Positions 7,818-16,577 are shown, numbered from the stretch's first letter. The stretch is 64,000 nucleotides of DNA from Thioclava indica (GCF_000714545.1 NZ_AUNB01000018.1:211333-275332), one strand, 5' to 3'. The notes: generated by a model from the letters alone, not told the origin. Program-made: numbers and translations.

Positions 7818-10688
7818 ATGGCAAAGAAGATGCTTATCGATGCAACCCACGCGGAAGAAACCCGCGTCGTGGTGGCAGACGGCAACAAGGTCGAGGAATT
7901 TGACTTTGAAACCATCAACAGACGGCAACTCGCCGGCAATATCTATCTGGCAAAAATAACGCGGGTGGAGCCTTCGCTCCAGGCCGCTTTTGTCGATTAC
8001 GGCGGCAACCGTCACGGGTTTCTGGCCTTCGCCGAAATCCACCCCGATTATTACCAGATCCCGGTCGCGGATCGTGAGGCACTGATCGAGGAAGAGCGCC
8101 AGCTTGCCGAGGCCGCCGAGGCCGAGGAAGACAAGCCCAAACCCGCGCGCCGCCGCCGCTCGCGCCGTCCGGCCAAGGCCGAAAAGGCCACGCCCGATGA
8201 CGCCGTTGTCAGCTCGGACGAAATTCCGGGCATGGCGATTGTCGATCATGAAAGTGATGATGGTGAGGCTGGTGAAAATGCTTCGGTTGAAACCGCTGAC
8301 GCGACGCAAGCTGTTGTAGCAGACGCGCCCGCTGAGGTCGCACCCGCTGCGGAGGCCGCTGAAGAGGCCCCCGCAGATGAGACATCCACTGGGGAAGCAC
8401 CCGAGGCCGATGCTCCGGTTGCTGATGTCTCTAACGACGACGAGTCCAGCGACGCCTCCGACGATGACTCGGAAGACGACGACGACAGCGACACCGCTGG
8501 ACGCGCTGCCGCATCGGGGATCGAATCCATCGCCGAAGAAGACGTTCAGGAAGAAATTCGCCCGCCCCGCAAGGCCCGTGCGCGCCGCTACAAGATCCAG
8601 GAAGTGATCAAAGTGCGCCAGATCATGCTGGTGCAGGTCGTCAAGGAAGAGCGCGGCAACAAAGGCGCGGCGCTGACAACCTATCTGTCGCTGGCCGGTC
8701 GCTATTGCGTCTTGATGCCCAACACCGCTCGTGGCGGTGGCATTTCGCGCAAGATCACCAATGCTGCAGACCGCAAGAAGCTTAAGGAAATCGCTGGTGA
8801 GTTCGACGTGCCCAAGGGTGCGGGCCTGATCGTGCGCACTGCCGGCGCGCAACGCACCAAGACGGAAATCAAGCGCGATTACGAATATCTCATGCGCCTG
8901 TGGGAGCAGATCCGCGATCTGACGATGAAATCCATCGCCCCCGCGCCGATCTACGAGGAAGGCGATCTGATCAAACGCTCGATCCGGGATCTGTATTCCA
9001 AAGAGATCGACGAAGTTCTGGTCGAGGGCGAGCGCGGCTATCGCGTCGCCAAAGACTTCATGCGCATGATCATGCCGAGCCACGCCAAAAACGTAAAACA
9101 CTATCAGGAATCGCTGCCGCTTTTCGCCCGCTATCAGGTCGAAAGCTACCTCACGGGCATGTTCAATCCGACCGTGCAGCTCAAATCGGGCGGCTATATC
9201 GTGATCGGCATCACCGAGGCGCTCGTGGCGATCGACGTGAACTCGGGCCGGGCCACCAAAGAGGGCTCGATTGAGGAAACCGCGACCAAGACCAACCTTG
9301 AGGCCGCCGAAGAGGTGGCCCGCCAGTTGCGCCTGCGCGATCTGGCCGGTCTGATCGTGATCGACTTCATCGACATGGACGAGCGGCGCAATAACAACGC
9401 GGTCGAGAAACGCCTGAAAGACAAGCTGAAAACCGACCGTGCGCGCATTCAGGTGGGCCGTATCTCTGGCTTTGGCCTGCTGGAAATGTCGCGCCAACGT
9501 CTGCGTCCGGGGATGCTGGAAAGCACCACGCAGCCGTGCTCGCATTGCCATGGCACGGGGATCATTCGCTCGGATGACAGCCTTGCGCTGTCGGTGCTGC
9601 GCGCCATTGAAGAAGAGGGCACGCGCAAACGCTCACGCGAGGTTCTGGTGCGTGCGCCGGTGGCCGTGGCCAACTATCTGATCAACGCCAAGCGCGAACA
9701 TATCGGCTCGATTGAGGCGCGCTATGGCATGTCTGTGCGCATCGAGGCCGCGCCCGAGTTGATCTCGCCCGACTTCACGATGGAAAAGTTGAAAACCGCG
9801 ACCCGTCTGGTGCCGGAGGTGACAAGCGGTGTGGTTTCTGCCACGGCAAGCCTGATGGCCGAGATTGATCTGGATGAAGATGACGAGGCCGTTGAAGAGG
9901 CGGAAATCGTAGAGGCAGAGGCCGAAACGCCAGAGGTGAGCGAAGACGATCAGCCCAAGAAAAAACGCCGCCGTCGTCGTCGCAAGAAGCGGACCAATGA
10001 CGATGAGGCAACGCAGAACGGCGAAGAGGGCAACGCTCAGGACGCCTCAGACACTCCGGCTTCCGAGGGCGAACAGCCCGCTGCTGCCCCGGCTGAGGCT
10101 GGCGAAGCTGCCCCCGCGGTGAGCGAAGTGGCGGTCGAAGAGGCCCCCAAGCCCAAACGCCGCACGCGCTCGCGCAAGAAAGTGCAAGAGCCTGCTGAGG
10201 AAGAGGCCGCGCAAGCCGAGACGACTGAAGCCGCAGAACCAGCGGCCGAGGAAGAGGCGCCCAAGCCGAAACGGCGCACCCGTTCGCGCAAGAAAGTCGA
10301 ACCTGACGCCGAGGCGCAAGCCGCGGTTGAGGGCGAGGCAGAGGCTCCGGCGGCGGAAGAACCCGCCAAGCCGAAACGCCGTTCGCGCGCGCGCAAGAAA
10401 CCCGAGCCGGTCGCTGCGGAAGCGGTAGAAACGCCGGATGTGCCTGAAACGCCGCAGCCGGACGCGCCGCAGCCCGATGCGCCCGTCGAAACCCCGCCCG
10501 CGCCCAGCGAAGCGCCGGTTCAGGTGCCCGACGAGACGCCGGTAACCCCGCCAAGCGAAGCGCCGGTGGAAATGCCCCCCGAGGCACCGCCCGAAGCCCC
10601 CGTCGAGATGCCCCAAGGCGACACGATGGTTGAAGCAAAAGCCGAGCCTGCCAAATCCCGCCGTCGCGGTTGGTGGAGCCGGGGCTAA
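7818..10688 (+). CDS. rne: ribonuclease E
   Basis: Endoribonuclease E, 956 aa, the scaffold of the RNA degradosome, acting in mRNA decay and rRNA/tRNA maturation. The start MAKKMLIDATHAEETR is the normal alphaproteobacterial N-terminus. The S1 domain begins at about residue 40 but is split by a Glu/Asp/Ala-rich insertion at about 82-259 before resuming at IQEVIKVRQIMLVQVV. Catalytic acidic residues D473 (VAIDVNSG) and D516 (IVIDFIDM), and the Zn-link C574-S-H-C577, are present. The non-catalytic tail (from about 690) has an Arg-rich RNA-binding patch (about 714-727), three PKPKRRTRSRKK-like repeats near 778, 815 and 852, a Pro-rich stretch, and the conserved end RRRGWWSRG. Stands alone between terminators. 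Confidence 0.97.
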   Translation: MAKKMLIDATHAEETRVVVADGNKVEEFDFETINRRQLAGNIYLAKITRVEPSLQAAFVDYGGNRHGFLAFAEIHPDYYQIPVADREALIEEERQLAEAAEAEEDKPKPARRRRSRRPAKAEKATPDDAVVSSDEIPGMAIVDHESDDGEAGENASVETADATQAVVADAPAEVAPAAEAAEEAPADETSTGEAPEADAPVADVSNDDESSDASDDDSEDDDDSDTAGRAAASGIESIAEEDVQEEIRPPRKARARRYKIQEVIKVRQIMLVQVVKEERGNKGAALTTYLSLAGRYCVLMPNTARGGGISRKITNAADRKKLKEIAGEFDVPKGAGLIVRTAGAQRTKTEIKRDYEYLMRLWEQIRDLTMKSIAPAPIYEEGDLIKRSIRDLYSKEIDEVLVEGERGYRVAKDFMRMIMPSHAKNVKHYQESLPLFARYQVESYLTGMFNPTVQLKSGGYIVIGITEALVAIDVNSGRATKEGSIEETATKTNLEAAEEVARQLRLRDLAGLIVIDFIDMDERRNNNAVEKRLKDKLKTDRARIQVGRISGFGLLEMSRQRLRPGMLESTTQPCSHCHGTGIIRSDDSLALSVLRAIEEEGTRKRSREVLVRAPVAVANYLINAKREHIGSIEARYGMSVRIEAAPELISPDFTMEKLKTATRLVPEVTSGVVSATASLMAEIDLDEDDEAVEEAEIVEAEAETPEVSEDDQPKKKRRRRRRKKRTNDDEATQNGEEGNAQDASDTPASEGEQPAAAPAEAGEAAPAVSEVAVEEAPKPKRRTRSRKKVQEPAEEEAAQAETTEAAEPAAEEEAPKPKRRTRSRKKVEPDAEAQAAVEGEAEAPAAEEPAKPKRRSRARKKPEPVAAEAVETPDVPETPQPDAPQPDAPVETPPAPSEAPVQVPDETPVTPPSEAPVEMPPEAPPEAPVEMPQGDTMVEAKAEPAKSRRRGWWSRG

Positions 10689-10710
10689 TATCGCGGTGTG
10701 AGACATGCAA

Positions 10711-10738
10711 AAGGCCGGGCACAGCGCCCGGCCTTTTT
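10711..10738 (+). terminator. rho-independent terminator of rne
   Basis: AAGGCCGGGC (10711-10720), a 5-base loop, GCCCGGCCTT (10726-10735) and a T-run to 10738, located 22 bases after the rne stop. The A-run on the other side makes it potentially bidirectional, serving the tusA-like gene on the minus strand as well. Confidence 0.9.
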
Positions 10739-10778
10739 GCTATTGGTCGCGGAAATATCAGCATTGGCCGGCGCGGCG

Positions 10779-11006
10779 CTAGCCCTTGCGCACCAGATAG
10801 ACTTTTACGCCTTCCCAATCCTCGGCGGATACTAGATCATGCCCGTCCTGGGCGCAAAAATGGGGCACGTCGATCCAGCTTGCGCCATCGGTCGCCTCAA
10901 GACGCACCAGCGCGCCGGGGGCCAGCCCCGCAAGCGCCTTGCGTAGGCGCAAAACGGGCAGCGGGCATAGCAAGCCGCGCGCGTCGATCTGTAGGGTATC
11001 GCTCAT
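10779..11006 (-). CDS. TusA/SirA-family sulfur carrier protein
   Basis: 75-aa cytoplasmic protein of the TusA (SirA, UPF0033) family. The diagnostic CPLPV motif places the persulfide-carrying Cys at residue 14, in the usual context DARGLLCPLPVLRLRKAL. Family members relay sulfane sulfur to tRNA thiolation, molybdenum cofactor maturation or sulfur oxidation. The start at 11006 follows the family length. Divergent from ccdA, with 94 bases between them. Which sulfur pathway it serves cannot be told from the sequence; the molybdate importer and TsdA-like protein in this window are only suggestive. Confidence 0.9.
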   Translation of the reverse strand: MSDTLQIDARGLLCPLPVLRLRKALAGLAPGALVRLEATDGASWIDVPHFCAQDGHDLVSAEDWEGVKVYLVRKG

Positions 11007-11100
11007 GAAAATCGCAGTATTCCCCCCGCGCGGATTTGTCCACGAGGTTGTTATCTCACGGACAGGTGACCGCGCCTGCGTGATAGGATAAGCGTGGGGC

Positions 11101-11844
11101 ATGTTTGGAATCGATCTTGCCAGTGCCGCCTTCCTGCCCGCCGCGTTTGTCGCGCTCTCTGCAGGTCTTTTGTCATTCCTGTCGCCCTGCGTGCTGCCCA
11201 TTGTGCCGCCCTATCTGGCCTATATGGGCGGGGTCAGCATGGGCGAGCTGCGCGAGGGGAAACGCTCGGCTGTGGTGCCTGCGATCTTTTTCGTGCTGGG
11301 CCTGTCGACGGTGTTTCTGTTCCTCGGCTTTACGGCGTCAGCGTTCGGGCGGTTCTTTCTGACCAACCAAGTGCTGTTCGGGCGCATCGCGGGGGGCGTG
11401 ATTGTCGTGCTGGGCCTGCATTTCCTTGGCCTATTCCGGATCGGGTTTCTGGATCGTGAGGCGCGGCTGGACGCAGGCGATCGCGGTGGTTCCAGCCTTG
11501 GCGCTTATGTGCTGGGGCTGGCATTCGCGTTTGGCTGGACGCCCTGCATCGGCCCGCAACTGGGCGCGATCCTCTCGATTGCCGCACAAGGCGGGGATAT
11601 GGCGCGCGGCACCGGATTGCTGGCGGTCTACGCGCTGGGGCTGGGGATTCCGTTCCTGCTGGCGGCGCTGTTCATCCAACGCGCGATTGGCGTGATGAAC
11701 CGGATCAAGCCCTATATGGGCATCATCGAAAAGACGATGGGCGCGATGTTGGTGATTGTCGGGATTTTGCTGCTGACCAATGCGTTCTCGAACATCAGCT
11801 TCTGGCTGCTTGATACGTTCCCGGGTCTGGCAAAGCTGGGGTGA
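11101..11844 (+). CDS. ccdA: cytochrome c biogenesis protein CcdA (DsbD-type transmembrane)
   Basis: Inner-membrane thiol-reducing carrier of 247 aa with six predicted membrane segments. The redox-active pair is C30 in LSPCVLPIVPPYLAYMGG and C149 in FGWTPCIGPQLG. CcdA moves electrons from cytoplasmic thioredoxin to periplasmic thioredoxin-like proteins that keep apocytochrome c Cys residues reduced. It fits an organism with many c-type cytochromes such as those encoded at 46.8-51.4 kb. No thioredoxin domain is fused. SD before the ATG is weak. Confidence 0.93.
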   Translation: MFGIDLASAAFLPAAFVALSAGLLSFLSPCVLPIVPPYLAYMGGVSMGELREGKRSAVVPAIFFVLGLSTVFLFLGFTASAFGRFFLTNQVLFGRIAGGVIVVLGLHFLGLFRIGFLDREARLDAGDRGGSSLGAYVLGLAFAFGWTPCIGPQLGAILSIAAQGGDMARGTGLLAVYALGLGIPFLLAALFIQRAIGVMNRIKPYMGIIEKTMGAMLVIVGILLLTNAFSNISFWLLDTFPGLAKLG

Positions 11845-11934
11845 GGGGCGTCTCGCAGACGCTCCGGTGAGCGTCTGAGGCCCGAACGCGTGCGCCTTGC
11901 GCCGCCGGACACCCCGACAGGTACACGACAATGA

Positions 11935-11964
11935 AAAAGGCCGCGCTGGATTGCGCGGCCTTTT
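11935..11964. terminator. bidirectional terminator between ccdA and mmsA
   Basis: AAAAGGCCGCGC (11935-11946), 6-base loop, GCGCGGCCTTTT (11953-11964): a perfect 12-bp stem with A-run and T-run, so it works on both strands, ending ccdA (plus) and mmsA (minus). Another hairpin without a T-run, CAGACGCTC/GAGCGTCTG, lies at 11856-11877. Confidence 0.88.
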
Positions 11965-11984
11965 CGTTTGTATTGGGGAAGCGA

Positions 11985-13484
11985 TCAGTCGAGCGCTTTG
12001 AAGTTCAGGCTCGCGCCATCCTTGATCCCCGAGAACCAGCGCGCCGTGACGGTTTTGGTCTTGGTGTAGAAGCGGAACGCATCGGGGCCATATTGGTTAA
12101 GATCGCCAAAGCCCGACTTCTTCCAGCCGCCAAAGGTGTAATAGCTCAGCGGGACCGGGATCGGGAAGTTGATGCCAACCATGCCCACATTGACCTTCGC
12201 CGCATAATCGCGCGCGGTGTCGCCATCGGCGGTGAAGATCGAGGTGCCGTTGCCATAGGGGTTGTCGATCACCAGATCGAGCGCCTCTTCGTAGGTTTTC
12301 GCACGCACCATCGACAGGACCGGACCAAAGACTTCCTGCTGGTAGATGTCCATCTCGGGGGTGACGTTGTCAAACAGCGACGGGCCGATGAAATAGCCGT
12401 CTTCATAGCCTTGTAGGCTGAAATCGCGACCGTCACAAACCAGACTTGCGCCTTGCTCGACACCGGAATTGATCAGGCCAAGGATGCGCTCTTTGGCGGC
12501 TGCGGTGATGACGGGGCCGTAATCGACATCGTCGCCACCCGTGTAGGGGCCAACTTTGAGTTTCTCGATCTTCGGCACGAGACGTTCGATCAGCGCGTTT
12601 GCCGCCTCTTCGCCCACCGGCACTGCGACCGAGATCGCCATGCAGCGTTCGCCTGCCGCGCCAAAGCCTGCGCCGATCAGCGCGTCAGCCGCCTTGTCCA
12701 TATCGGCATCGGGCATGATCAGCATGTGGTTCTTCGCACCGCCGAAACATTGCGCGCGCTTGCCGTTATTGGCGGCGCGGCCGTAGATATATTGCGCAAT
12801 CGGGGTCGAGCCGACAAAGCCGACCGCCTGAACCGTTTCATGATCAAGGATCGTATCGACGGCCTCTTTATCGCCGTTGATCACCTGCAACACGCCATCG
12901 GGCAGACCTGCTTCTTGTGCCAGCTCGGCCAGCATCAGGGCGGTCGTCGGCGTGCGCTCGGACGGTTTGAGGATCATCGCGTTGCCCGAGGACAGGGCAG
13001 GGCCCATTTTCCACAGCGGGATCATCGCAGGGAAGTTGAACGGCGTGATGCCGGCCACAACGCCCAGCGGCTGACGCATCGAGTAAAGGTCAATGCCGGG
13101 GCCTGCATCGCCGGTATATTCGCCCTTCAGGAACGCCGGGGCGCCCATGCACACCTCGATCACCTCAAGGCCGCGCTGCACATCGCCGCGCGCATCGGGG
13201 ATCGTTTTGCCATGCTCTTTCGACAGCGCTTCGGCAAGCTTGTCCATGTCGCGTTCAATCAGCGCGCCGAATTTCATCATCACACGGGCGCGGCGCTGCG
13301 GATTGACTTTCATCCACTGCAATTGTGCCGCGGCGGCATCCGCGACAGCGGCGTCGATTTCTGCCGGAGAGGCCAGCGACACACGCGCCTGCACTTCGCC
13401 GGTGGCGGGGTTGTAGACATCGCTAAAGCGGCCCGACGTGCCTGCAACGCGCTTGCCGTTGATCCAGTGACCGATCTCTTCCAT
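11985..13484 (-). CDS. mmsA: methylmalonate-semialdehyde dehydrogenase (CoA-acylating)
   Basis: Aldehyde dehydrogenase superfamily enzyme of 499 aa that converts methylmalonate or malonate semialdehyde plus CoA and NAD to propionyl- or acetyl-CoA, in valine, thymine and inositol breakdown. The start at 13484 is set by GGAGGAGAACCCT directly upstream; longer in-frame starts lack homology. Catalytic Cys is C281 in AAGERCMAIS, the MMSDH-type context; the C-terminus GDLNQYGPDAFRFYTKTKT is typical. Divergent from a LysR regulator whose start is 110 bases away, so that regulator probably controls it (inference). Confidence 0.95.
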   Translation of the reverse strand: MEEIGHWINGKRVAGTSGRFSDVYNPATGEVQARVSLASPAEIDAAVADAAAAQLQWMKVNPQRRARVMMKFGALIERDMDKLAEALSKEHGKTIPDARGDVQRGLEVIEVCMGAPAFLKGEYTGDAGPGIDLYSMRQPLGVVAGITPFNFPAMIPLWKMGPALSSGNAMILKPSERTPTTALMLAELAQEAGLPDGVLQVINGDKEAVDTILDHETVQAVGFVGSTPIAQYIYGRAANNGKRAQCFGGAKNHMLIMPDADMDKAADALIGAGFGAAGERCMAISVAVPVGEEAANALIERLVPKIEKLKVGPYTGGDDVDYGPVITAAAKERILGLINSGVEQGASLVCDGRDFSLQGYEDGYFIGPSLFDNVTPEMDIYQQEVFGPVLSMVRAKTYEEALDLVIDNPYGNGTSIFTADGDTARDYAAKVNVGMVGINFPIPVPLSYYTFGGWKKSGFGDLNQYGPDAFRFYTKTKTVTARWFSGIKDGASLNFKALD

Positions 13485-13570
13485 AGGGTTCTCCTCCAAA
13501 CAGGGTTTCGGTTTGGCATGACAATAGTCTTGCGAAAATGAGGATAAAAGGGGAAGTAACTCAAAAGCGT

Positions 13571-13586
13571 TTTGCAATTTTGCAAA
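13571..13586. promoter_or_regulatory. candidate LysR operator, TTTGCA-N4-TGCAAA
   Basis: Perfect inverted repeat TTTGCA ATTT TGCAAA ending 8 bases before the regulator start, in the mmsA-lysR divergent region; a related half site TTGCGAAAA is at 13530-13538. Position suggests autoregulation and control of mmsA. The repeat overlaps the expected SD region of the regulator. Confidence 0.5.
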
Positions 13587-13594
13587 GGTGAGTG

Positions 13595-14512
13595 ATGCTC
13601 GATTGGGATGATCTGCGTATATTTCTGGCCGTGGCGCGCGCGGAAAGCCTGTCACGGGCGGGGCGGGCGTTAAAGCTGGATGCCGCCACAGTCGGTCGGC
13701 GCATTGCGCGGCTGGAAGAGGAGATGTCGGCCAAGCTGTTCGTGAAATCGCCCCAAGGCTATGCGCTATCCGAGGCCGGAGATCGCTTGTTGCCCCATGC
13801 CGAGGCCGCCGAGCAGGCTTTCGCGGGCGCGCAAGAGGAACTGTCGGGCGCGGCAGGTCAGTTGACGGGACAATTGCGCATCGGCGCGCCTGACGGCTGT
13901 GCGAATTACCTGCTGCCACAGGTCTGCGCGCGGATTTCCGACGCCAATCCGGGGCTGGAAGTTCAGATCGTCGCGCTGCCCCGCGTGTTCAACCTGTCCA
14001 AGCGCGAGGCCGACATGGCGATCACCGTGTCGCGCCCGACGGCAGGGCGGCTGACCGTGCAAAAGCTGACCGATTATCACCTGCATCTGGCCGCGCATCG
14101 CGAGTATCTGGCAAATTCCGCGCCGCTGACCTGCAAGGCCGATCTGCGCGGCCATCGCATGATCGGCTATATTCCCGACATGATTTTCGACAAAGAGCTT
14201 GATTACTTTGCCGAAACCGAGGCGCAGGTGGTCGGGCTTGCCTCGAATTCGGCCTCGGTGCAGACCCGGATGGTGCAAAGCGGCGCAGGGGTCGGGATCG
14301 TGCATGATTTCGCCATTCCCTTTGCGCCGGGCGTGGTGCGGGTGCTGGCCGATGAGGTCTCGCTCAAGCGCGCGTTTTGGCTGATCCGTCACGCCGATGA
14401 TCGCCGATCCGAGCGACTGACCCGCTTTGCCGAGGCGTTGGGGCAGGGCTTGCGCGATGAGGTCACGCGCCTTGAACGTCTCGCGGCGGACACAACTCTG
14501 GCGGGCCTGTGA
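13595..14512 (+). CDS. LysR-family regulator divergent from mmsA
   Basis: 305 aa. The ATG at 13595 is preferred over the adjacent GTG at 13592 because AAGG at 13584-13587 is spaced for it. The N-terminal helix-turn-helix begins LDWDDLRIFLAVARAE, followed by a substrate-binding domain. Close paralogue of the LysR protein at 1312-2226. Its divergent placement next to mmsA suggests it responds to an intermediate of valine or methylmalonate semialdehyde metabolism; this is inference from context. Confidence 0.9.
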   Translation: MLDWDDLRIFLAVARAESLSRAGRALKLDAATVGRRIARLEEEMSAKLFVKSPQGYALSEAGDRLLPHAEAAEQAFAGAQEELSGAAGQLTGQLRIGAPDGCANYLLPQVCARISDANPGLEVQIVALPRVFNLSKREADMAITVSRPTAGRLTVQKLTDYHLHLAAHREYLANSAPLTCKADLRGHRMIGYIPDMIFDKELDYFAETEAQVVGLASNSASVQTRMVQSGAGVGIVHDFAIPFAPGVVRVLADEVSLKRAFWLIRHADDRRSERLTRFAEALGQGLRDEVTRLERLAADTTLAGL

Positions 14513-14584
14513 TCGCCTTTCCGTTGACAAAGGCCCGCTTGCAGTGAGACGCTTGAAAAAATGGGATGTTTCAGGGAGGCCGCT

Positions 14585-15019
14585 ATGCAAGTGATGCAGA
14601 TTCTTAAGGACAAGGGCGACTTGCCCGTCATTACGGTCACGCCAGAGACCAGCTTGGCCGATGTTGCTAACCTCTTGGCATCAAAGCGTATTGGTGCAGT
14701 GGTTGTCACCTCGGACGGGCATAAAGTTGTTGGTATTCTGTCCGAGCGCGACATCGTGCGCGAAGTCGCAAGAAGCGGCAGCGCCTGTCTGACGCTCACC
14801 GCATCCGAGGTGATGACATGCGATATCAAATGCTGTGAACCGACCGATAGCACCGATGGCGTGATGGAGCGCATGACCGAAGGCCGGTTCCGCCACATGC
14901 CGGTGCGTCAAAACGGCGAAATGATCGGCGTGATCTCGATCGGGGACGTGGTCAAGGCGCGTCTGCGCGATCTTCACATGGAAAAAGAGGCCCTGACCGG
15001 CATGATCATGGGCAACTGA
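14585..15019 (+). CDS. CBS-domain protein
   Basis: 144 aa, essentially a tandem pair of CBS domains (a Bateman module): first about residues 8-65 with VGILSERDIVR, second about 75-135 with MPVRQNGEMIGVISIGDVV. Such stand-alone modules bind adenine nucleotides and act as energy sensors; partner unknown. The ATG at 14585 is chosen because AGGGAGG at 14573-14579 is an excellent SD; an upstream ATG at 14561 lacks one. A TTGACA at 14524-14529 may be a -35 element. Confidence 0.88.
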   Translation: MQVMQILKDKGDLPVITVTPETSLADVANLLASKRIGAVVVTSDGHKVVGILSERDIVREVARSGSACLTLTASEVMTCDIKCCEPTDSTDGVMERMTEGRFRHMPVRQNGEMIGVISIGDVVKARLRDLHMEKEALTGMIMGN

Positions 15020-15108
15020 TGACGGGTTGGCGCGACATCGCTCTTGCAATCGGTCGCGCAATATAGTTGCGTGCGCCAACCCGAACGGGGTGCAAAAGGG
15101 AGGACGCC

Positions 15109-15606
15109 ATGCGCATTGGACTATATCCGGGAACGTTCGATCCGGTCACGCTGGGTCATCTCGACATCATTGAGCGCGCGTTGGCGCTGGTGGATCGGCT
15201 GGTGATCGGCGTGGCGATCAACCGCGACAAGGGGCCGTTGTTTTCGCTTGAAGAGCGGGTTTCGATGATCAAGGCCGAATGTGCCGCGATCACAGCGCGC
15301 TGTGGCGGTGAAATCGTTGTGCATCCGTTTGAAAACCTGCTGATTGATTGCGCCCGCGACGTAGGGGCCAATGTCATCGTCCGCGGTCTGCGCGCTGTGG
15401 CCGATTTTGAATATGAATTCCAGATGGTTGGCATGAACCGTGCGCTGGATCCGCAGATTGAAACGGTGTTTCTGATGGCAGATGCGCGCCGTCAGGCGAT
15501 TGCGTCCAAGCTGGTCAAAGAGATCGCGCGGCTCGACGGGGATGTGTCGAAATTCGTCACCCCCGCCGTGCGCGAAGCGATTACCCGGGCCTATTCAAAG
15601 GGCTAG
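15109..15606 (+). CDS. coaD: phosphopantetheine adenylyltransferase
   Basis: Penultimate enzyme of coenzyme A synthesis (4'-phosphopantetheine + ATP to dephospho-CoA), 165 aa, hexameric cytosolic enzyme. The nucleotidyltransferase signature GTFDPVTLGHLDII (TxGH) is at residues 8-21, NVIVRGLRAVADFEYEF is the phosphopantetheine/ATP loop, and the C-terminus has ASKLVKEIARLDGDV in place of the usual ISSS form. GGGAGG precedes the ATG at 15109. Ends 3 bases before the convergent yfdX-like gene. Confidence 0.95.
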   Translation: MRIGLYPGTFDPVTLGHLDIIERALALVDRLVIGVAINRDKGPLFSLEERVSMIKAECAAITARCGGEIVVHPFENLLIDCARDVGANVIVRGLRAVADFEYEFQMVGMNRALDPQIETVFLMADARRQAIASKLVKEIARLDGDVSKFVTPAVREAITRAYSKG

Positions 15607-15609
15607 CAG

Positions 15610-16335
15610 TTAGCCATTCGTTTTGGGCGTCGCCGCGGAATTGTGCGACGAAGATGCATTTCCGGCCTGCTGAGGCAGGTCATTCAGACCCCATTGGTCG
15701 ATCACAACGCCGTCTTCGACGCCTTTGAGCGCAAGATTGGCCTCATAGTAGTTGCCTTTCTTGATCAGGTTCGCCGCGTCCTGCAGATGCGTCAGCGACA
15801 GTTTCGCAGGCACCAAAGCGGCGCTGATCGAGACGTCGATATCGTTGGATTTCAGCGTGTCTGCCGCGCCTTTCGCATCGCCTTTGGCCATCTGGTCGTT
15901 GGCTTTTCCGACCGCTTTGGCGTTGTCAGGTGTCACGGTGAAATCTTCACCCAATGCGATCGAGCTATCAAACGGCACGTAGGTGACGCCTTTTTTGCCC
16001 GATTTCGTGCGAACGCCCCATTTCGCCTCTGCGCCCTCTGCCGCCTTCATCTTGGTGATGGCGTCATTGGTCATCTTGCCGGCCATATCGGTATTGCCGT
16101 CAAACAGCGCCAGCCGAGCCGCGCGCACTTCGCGCATCGCGGTGAACGCATCGTCCACGGTGGTCAGCAGTTGTTTGTTGGTCGAATTGGCGGTGGTCTT
16201 GGCGACCGCGTCATTGCTTTGCGTGGTGGCGGCGGGTGCCGTGTCGGCGAAAGCGGGCATTGTCGTATAAGCGATAGGCCCTGCGATCAGCGCCCCGGAC
16301 ATCACCAATGCGAGCATTTTATTGGTACGTTTCAT
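15610..16335 (-). CDS. YfdX-family secreted protein
   Basis: 241 aa with a signal peptide (residues 1-31, ending AFADTAP). The mature region matches the YfdX family as I remember it: a helical repeat including the TTVDDAFTAMREVRAARLAL segment and the block VTYVPFDSSIALGEDF. In enterobacteria yfdX is induced under acid control by EvgA; molecular function is unsettled. A 20-residue Ser/Asn/Ala-rich tail follows. Single gene, tail to tail with coaD. Family call moderately sure, function unknown. Confidence 0.75.
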   Translation of the reverse strand: MKRTNKMLALVMSGALIAGPIAYTTMPAFADTAPAATTQSNDAVAKTTANSTNKQLLTTVDDAFTAMREVRAARLALFDGNTDMAGKMTNDAITKMKAAEGAEAKWGVRTKSGKKGVTYVPFDSSIALGEDFTVTPDNAKAVGKANDQMAKGDAKGAADTLKSNDIDVSISAALVPAKLSLTHLQDAANLIKKGNYYEANLALKGVEDGVVIDQWGLNDLPQQAGNASSSHNSAATPKTNG

Positions 16336-16505
16336 GAATCAAATCCCTTATCTGAGATGACTTTTAAACCCTAAGCAGTCAGTCGCTGCCTTGGATATCG
16401 GGGTAACTCCGGGGTGGGGATCGGGTTCATTCAACCCGTTTCAAGGGACCGGTAGCGGGGGTGATTGCGCGTGTGCCTGACGTGAATTGGCTGTGAGCGC
16501 GCATA

Positions 16506-16531
16506 GAAAAAGGGGACCATTTCGGCCCCCT
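16506..16531 (-). terminator. terminator downstream of gap
   Basis: Read on the minus strand: GGGGGCC, a short loop, GGTCCCC, then a six-T run (plus-strand A-run 16506-16511). About 50 bases after the gap stop. A second GC palindrome, GGGGGCGCGTGCCCCC, lies between at about 16554-16569. Confidence 0.78.
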
Positions 16532-16577
16532 CTGTCGTCGTGTTTTAAGGCTTGGGGGCGCGTGCCCCCGCCGTTAC

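Noticed and set aside
7689..9551. 620-aa open frame antisense to rne
   Set aside because: Covers the split S1 and catalytic domain of RNase E; low-complexity and without family features.
15610..16335. Inverted-repeat-bounded mobile element around the YfdX-like gene
   Set aside because: No terminal inverted repeats, target duplications or transposase; the flanking palindromes are ordinary terminators.
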